DNA of 35,559 nucleotides from DASQPJ01 sp036268355 (lineage in GTDB: Bacteria; Actinomycetota; Actinomycetes; Sporichthyales; Sporichthyaceae), in assembly GCA_036268355.1 (NCBI GenBank), contig DATAUG010000130.1, positions 1-35,559 on the forward strand. Reading direction: 5' to 3'. The translations under genes were made by a program, and so were the position numbers. Of the stretch, positions 32,846-35,559 are shown piece after piece. The notes below the pieces were generated by a model. The model was given only the letters and a program-made list of their open reading frames with translations, was not told the origin of the DNA and did not search any database. Numbering within the stretch: position 1 is the stretch's first letter; the number at the start of each line of letters is the position of its first letter.

Positions 32846-34111
32846 CTAGACCTTGAGGTGTCGGCCCAGCCGGCGGGCCAACGACATGATCGTGAACGTC
32901 GGCGGCACGCCCCAGGCGATGGGCAACACCGAGGAATCGCACACGTACAACCCGTCGACGGTGGTCGCCAGGTCCGCGTCGACCACGTCGCCGATGCGGG
33001 CCGTGCCTCCGGGATGCACCGCCACGCGTTGCGACGCGTGGATGGATTTCGCGCCGGCCGCCCGCAGCAGTTCCCGGGCCGCCGCCTCACCTGAGCGCAG
33101 CCGCTCCCGGTCCACCCGGGCCAGCGGCTTACGGGCCACCCCGTGTTCGGAGACCACGCCGCTCAACTCGTCGCGGACCTTGACCATCACCGACAACGTG
33201 CGGCGGTACTGGCCCAGTCGGTCGGGCCGGCCGGCGCTCAACGTCAGCGCCTCGTGCAGCCAGCGCGGCCGGCACAGGTCGGTCAGCATCCAACCGTCGG
33301 GCTCGTTGTTCACCGCGCCGCACATCGGTGGCTCGAAGCCGGCGTCCAGGTCATCGCGTACACCGTTGATCGCGACGACCGGGTCGTAGAACCAGTTGTG
33401 GCCGGCGCGTTCGATCCCGGCCGCCCGCAACAGCGGGGCGCTGCCCAGGGCACCGGCGGCCAGCACGACCTGGCCCGCGCGGACCAGCTCGGTGCCCTGG
33501 ACGCCGGCCAGTTCCACGCCCTCGACGCGGTTGTGACGCACCGTCAGCTCGGTCACCCGGGCCCCGGCGCGGATCACCGCCCCGGCCGCCGCGGCGTCGT
33601 CGAGGAACCGTCGAGCGGTCCACCGCGCGGCGCCGTAGCCGCTCGGGCCGCGAGCGCGCAGCACTTCGACGTCGACAAACTTCGGCACCGGCCGCCAGTC
33701 GTGACCCAGCGAACGCGCGGCCGTCGCGAGGATCCGGGCGCGCGGGCCGGTCAGGTCATCGGGCAACGGGGCGGGCGCCAGCTCCGCGCGCAATGCGTCG
33801 GCGTCGGCCCGCAGGTCCACCCCGAACCGGTCGAACCACTGGTAGGGCGGTTCCCAGGCGGTGGCGAAGAAGTACATGGACGAGCCGCCGAGGGTGATCC
33901 CGCGCAGCACGGCCACCGGTCGGCGCCGCGGACCGACCACCGACATGCTCCGGCCCGGCCACCACAGCTCGCGCACCGCCTGGCGGACGGTGCCGGACGG
34001 TGGCCGGTCGGAACCGCGCTCCAGCACGATCACCGAGGCCCCGGCCCGGGCGAGTTCCCGCGCCACGGTCGCCCCACCGGGCCCGGACCCGACGACCGCG
34101 ACGTCGTACAC
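32846..34111 (-). CDS. GMC-type FAD-dependent oxidoreductase
   Basis: 421 aa from a GTG at 34111, chosen because GGAGG lies 5 bases upstream and the chain then starts right at the Rossmann fold (YDVAVVGSGPGGATVARELA); an ATG at 34150 would add 13 residues but has a weak site. The dinucleotide motif GSGPGG is at 8-13. A second FAD segment (ITLGGSSMYFFATAWEPP) follows, and the C-terminal GMC region reads HASQRVAVHPGGTARIG, then VDGLYVCDSSVLPIAWGVPP. The usual GVNP near the active site reads GVPP here. The family oxidises alcohols, sugars or sterols, passing electrons to oxygen or a carrier; substrate unknown. Divergent from the acyl-CoA dehydrogenase gene. Confidence 0.85.
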   Translation of the reverse strand: MYDVAVVGSGPGGATVARELARAGASVIVLERGSDRPPSGTVRQAVRELWWPGRSMSVVGPRRRPVAVLRGITLGGSSMYFFATAWEPPYQWFDRFGVDLRADADALRAELAPAPLPDDLTGPRARILATAARSLGHDWRPVPKFVDVEVLRARGPSGYGAARWTARRFLDDAAAAGAVIRAGARVTELTVRHNRVEGVELAGVQGTELVRAGQVVLAAGALGSAPLLRAAGIERAGHNWFYDPVVAINGVRDDLDAGFEPPMCGAVNNEPDGWMLTDLCRPRWLHEALTLSAGRPDRLGQYRRTLSVMVKVRDELSGVVSEHGVARKPLARVDRERLRSGEAAARELLRAAGAKSIHASQRVAVHPGGTARIGDVVDADLATTVDGLYVCDSSVLPIAWGVPPTFTIMSLARRLGRHLKV

Positions 34112-34203
34112 CTCGACCTCCGTTCGTGGCCTTCCTCGTTCGGCCGCCATTCTCGCCGTCCCCGGGCCTGCCCACCACGGCGGTGCCCGTTGTTGGGTTG
34201 TGC

Positions 34204-34225
34204 TCCTCGCTCGTTCCTCGCTCGT
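34204..34225. repeat. 11-bp tandem direct repeat in divergent promoter region
   Basis: TCCTCGCTCGT twice head to tail (34204-34214, 34215-34225), between the GMC and acyl-CoA dehydrogenase starts, just upstream of the putative -10 at 34244. It could be a regulator site. Confidence 0.5.
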
Positions 34226-34243
34226 CGCAGTCGTTCACGGACC

Positions 34244-34249
34244 TACGCT
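34244..34249 (+). promoter_or_regulatory. -10 element of a probable leaderless promoter
   Basis: TACGCT ends 5 bases before the ATG at 34255, with no ribosome site in between. Confidence 0.5.
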
Positions 34250-34254
34250 GAACC

Positions 34255-35559
34255 ATGACCTCGACGGTGAGCAATGTGCCGAACTCGACCCACGAGGTCA
34301 CCAACCAACCGCCCCCGCTCGTGCCGTACGACGCCTCCGCACACCCGGCGTTGCTGGAGGGCTTGCGCCGCGAGGGAGCGGGCTGGGCGCAGGCCGATGT
34401 GCGTCGGCTCGGGGAGCAGGCCGGCGGCGAGGCGGCGCAGGCCTGGGCCGAGCAGGCCAACCGCTTCGAACCGGAACTGCGGACCCACGACCGGTTCGGC
34501 GAGCGGATCGACGAGGTGCAGTTCCACCCCAGCTGGCACCACCTGATGCACGTCGCGGTCGCGGAGGGGTTGTTCGCCTCGGCGTGGGTCGACCCTCGTC
34601 CCGGCGCCCACGTGGCGCGCTACGCGGCCCTGCAGGTCTGGGGTCACACCGAGGCCGGCCACACCTGTCCGGCCGCGATGACCTACGCGGTCGTCCCTGC
34701 CCTGCGCCGGCAACCCGAGTTGGCCGCGGCATACGAGCCGTTGTTGACCTCCCGGGTGTACGACCCGGGGCTGCGGGTGCCGAGCACCAAGCGCGGCCTG
34801 TTGGCCGGGATGGGCATGACCGAGAAGCAGGGCGGCTCCGACGTCCGCACCAACGCCACCGTCGCCAACCCGACCGGCGAGCCCGGCGTTTTCGCGTTGC
34901 GCGGCCACAAGTGGTTCACGTCGGCGCCGATGAGCGACCTGTTCCTGGTGCTGGCCCAGACACCGGACGGACTGTCGTGCTTCCTGGTCCCGCGGATCCT
35001 GCCCGACGGCGCCCGTAACCCGTTCCGCATCCAACGGCTGAAGGACAAGCTCGGCAACCGCTCGAACGCCTCGGCCGAGCCGGAGTTCGACGGGACGTTG
35101 GGCTGGCTGGTCGGGCCCGCCGGCGCCGGCCTGCGGACGATCCTGGAGATGGTCAACTGCACGCGGCTGGACTGCGTCGCGGGTTCCGCGCTGATCATGC
35201 GGCGGACACTCGTCGAGGCGGCGCACCACGCCCGGCACCGCAGGGCGTTCGGCGCCCGGCTGATCGGGCAGCCGCTGATGCGCAACGTGCTCGCCGACCT
35301 GGCGCTGGAGTCCGAGGCGGCCACGACGTTGACGATGCGGCTGGCCGGCGCCGCCGACCGGGCCGTCCGCGGCGACGGGGCCGAACGGGTCTTCCGGCGC
35401 ATCGGCGTTGCGGTGGCGAAGTATTGGGTGCCCAAGCGGACGCCCGGGTTCACCGCCGAGGCCCTGGAGTGCCTCGGCGGCAACGGTTACGTCGAGGAGT
35501 CCTGCCTGCCGCGGCACTATCGCGAGGCGCCGCTGAACTCGGTGTGGGAGGGCTGCGGG
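34255..35559 (+). CDS. aidB: AidB-like acyl-CoA dehydrogenase (cut by window end)
   Basis: 435 residues from an ATG at 34255 with no stop before the window end; E. coli AidB is about 541 aa, so roughly 100 residues are missing. Features of the AidB branch are plain: GLLAGMGMTEKQGGSDVRTN, LRGHKWFTSAPMSDLFLVLA, RRAFGARLIGQPLMRNVLAD, LALESEAAT, and ECLGGNGYVEE with LPRHYREAPLNSVWEG near the visible end. AidB binds FAD and DNA and is induced in the E. coli adaptive response to alkylation; many actinobacterial members may simply be acyl-CoA dehydrogenases. The visible end reads EGCG where EGSG is usual. The promoter appears leaderless. Confidence 0.85.
   Translation, partial: MTSTVSNVPNSTHEVTNQPPPLVPYDASAHPALLEGLRREGAGWAQADVRRLGEQAGGEAAQAWAEQANRFEPELRTHDRFGERIDEVQFHPSWHHLMHVAVAEGLFASAWVDPRPGAHVARYAALQVWGHTEAGHTCPAAMTYAVVPALRRQPELAAAYEPLLTSRVYDPGLRVPSTKRGLLAGMGMTEKQGGSDVRTNATVANPTGEPGVFALRGHKWFTSAPMSDLFLVLAQTPDGLSCFLVPRILPDGARNPFRIQRLKDKLGNRSNASAEPEFDGTLGWLVGPAGAGLRTILEMVNCTRLDCVAGSALIMRRTLVEAAHHARHRRAFGARLIGQPLMRNVLADLALESEAATTLTMRLAGAADRAVRGDGAERVFRRIGVAVAKYWVPKRTPGFTAEALECLGGNGYVEESCLPRHYREAPLNSVWEGCG

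Noticed and set aside
1..35559. tRNA, rRNA, CRISPR, insertion sequence or prophage
   Set aside because: No cloverleaf, regularly spaced repeats, transposase or phage motif was seen anywhere in the window.

Overview
The window is high-GC DNA (roughly 70 %) with dense genes, GTG/TTG starts, Shine-Dalgarno and apparently leaderless starts, and many secreted proteins. An F420-type luciferase-like oxidoreductase, an LCP cell-wall ligase, a DivIVA-like coiled-coil protein and an AidB-type acyl-CoA dehydrogenase all point to an actinomycete (Actinomycetota). The sequence alone does not fix genus or family. I see no tRNA, rRNA, CRISPR array, transposase or phage gene, so this reads as ordinary chromosome.

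Layout. (1) 1-1901: the 5' end of an F420-type oxidoreductase gene and an SDR dehydrogenase (both minus), divergent from a crotonase-superfamily gene that lacks both catalytic glutamates. (2) 1974-6232: a cyclic-nucleotide-binding protein, then a large adenylyl cyclase built like animal soluble adenylyl cyclase (tandem cyclase domains, NTPase, TPR-like tail). (3) 6460-12724: a secreted-protein block with a DUF11-repeat surface protein, a proline-rich secreted protein sharing a short module with it, a tiny secreted peptide, and a 14-repeat (double) beta-propeller protein. (4) 12793-16957: a 39-residue membrane protein, an LCP protein and a secreted HExxH metallopeptidase. (5) 17257-21030: an ArsR-type regulator with a palindromic upstream site, then an operon of a fused double permease and an ABC ATPase with an AAA-associated C-terminal domain, without a binding-protein gene. 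(6) 21180-25667: a seven-bladed Vgb-like secreted propeller, a PPOX-like flavin/F420 split-barrel protein, trmO, a broken DsbA/FrnE-type gene and a lipoprotein. (7) 25852-28131: two small or unknown genes around a 650-base gene-poor stretch with stem-loops, then a DivIVA-like coiled-coil protein. (8) 28388-30642: an overlapping pair, a DUF445 membrane protein and a DUF4393/Abi-alpha-type protein. (9) 30735-32787: pirin, nitroreductase and a TMEM175-type channel behind a MarR-like palindrome. (10) 32846-35559: a GMC oxidoreductase divergent from an AidB-like acyl-CoA dehydrogenase cut off by the window end.

How the genes may work together. The CNB protein and cyclase look like a matched second-messenger pair. 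Genes 6460-16957 and 21180-25667 supply envelope and secreted functions. The ABC operon may be controlled by the neighbouring ArsR protein. Pirin and nitroreductase look like a redox/electrophile-response unit. The DUF445/DUF4393 overlapping pair is the best candidate for an uncharacterised two-protein system. Gene pairs facing each other are often separated by long perfect hairpins that probably terminate transcription from both sides.
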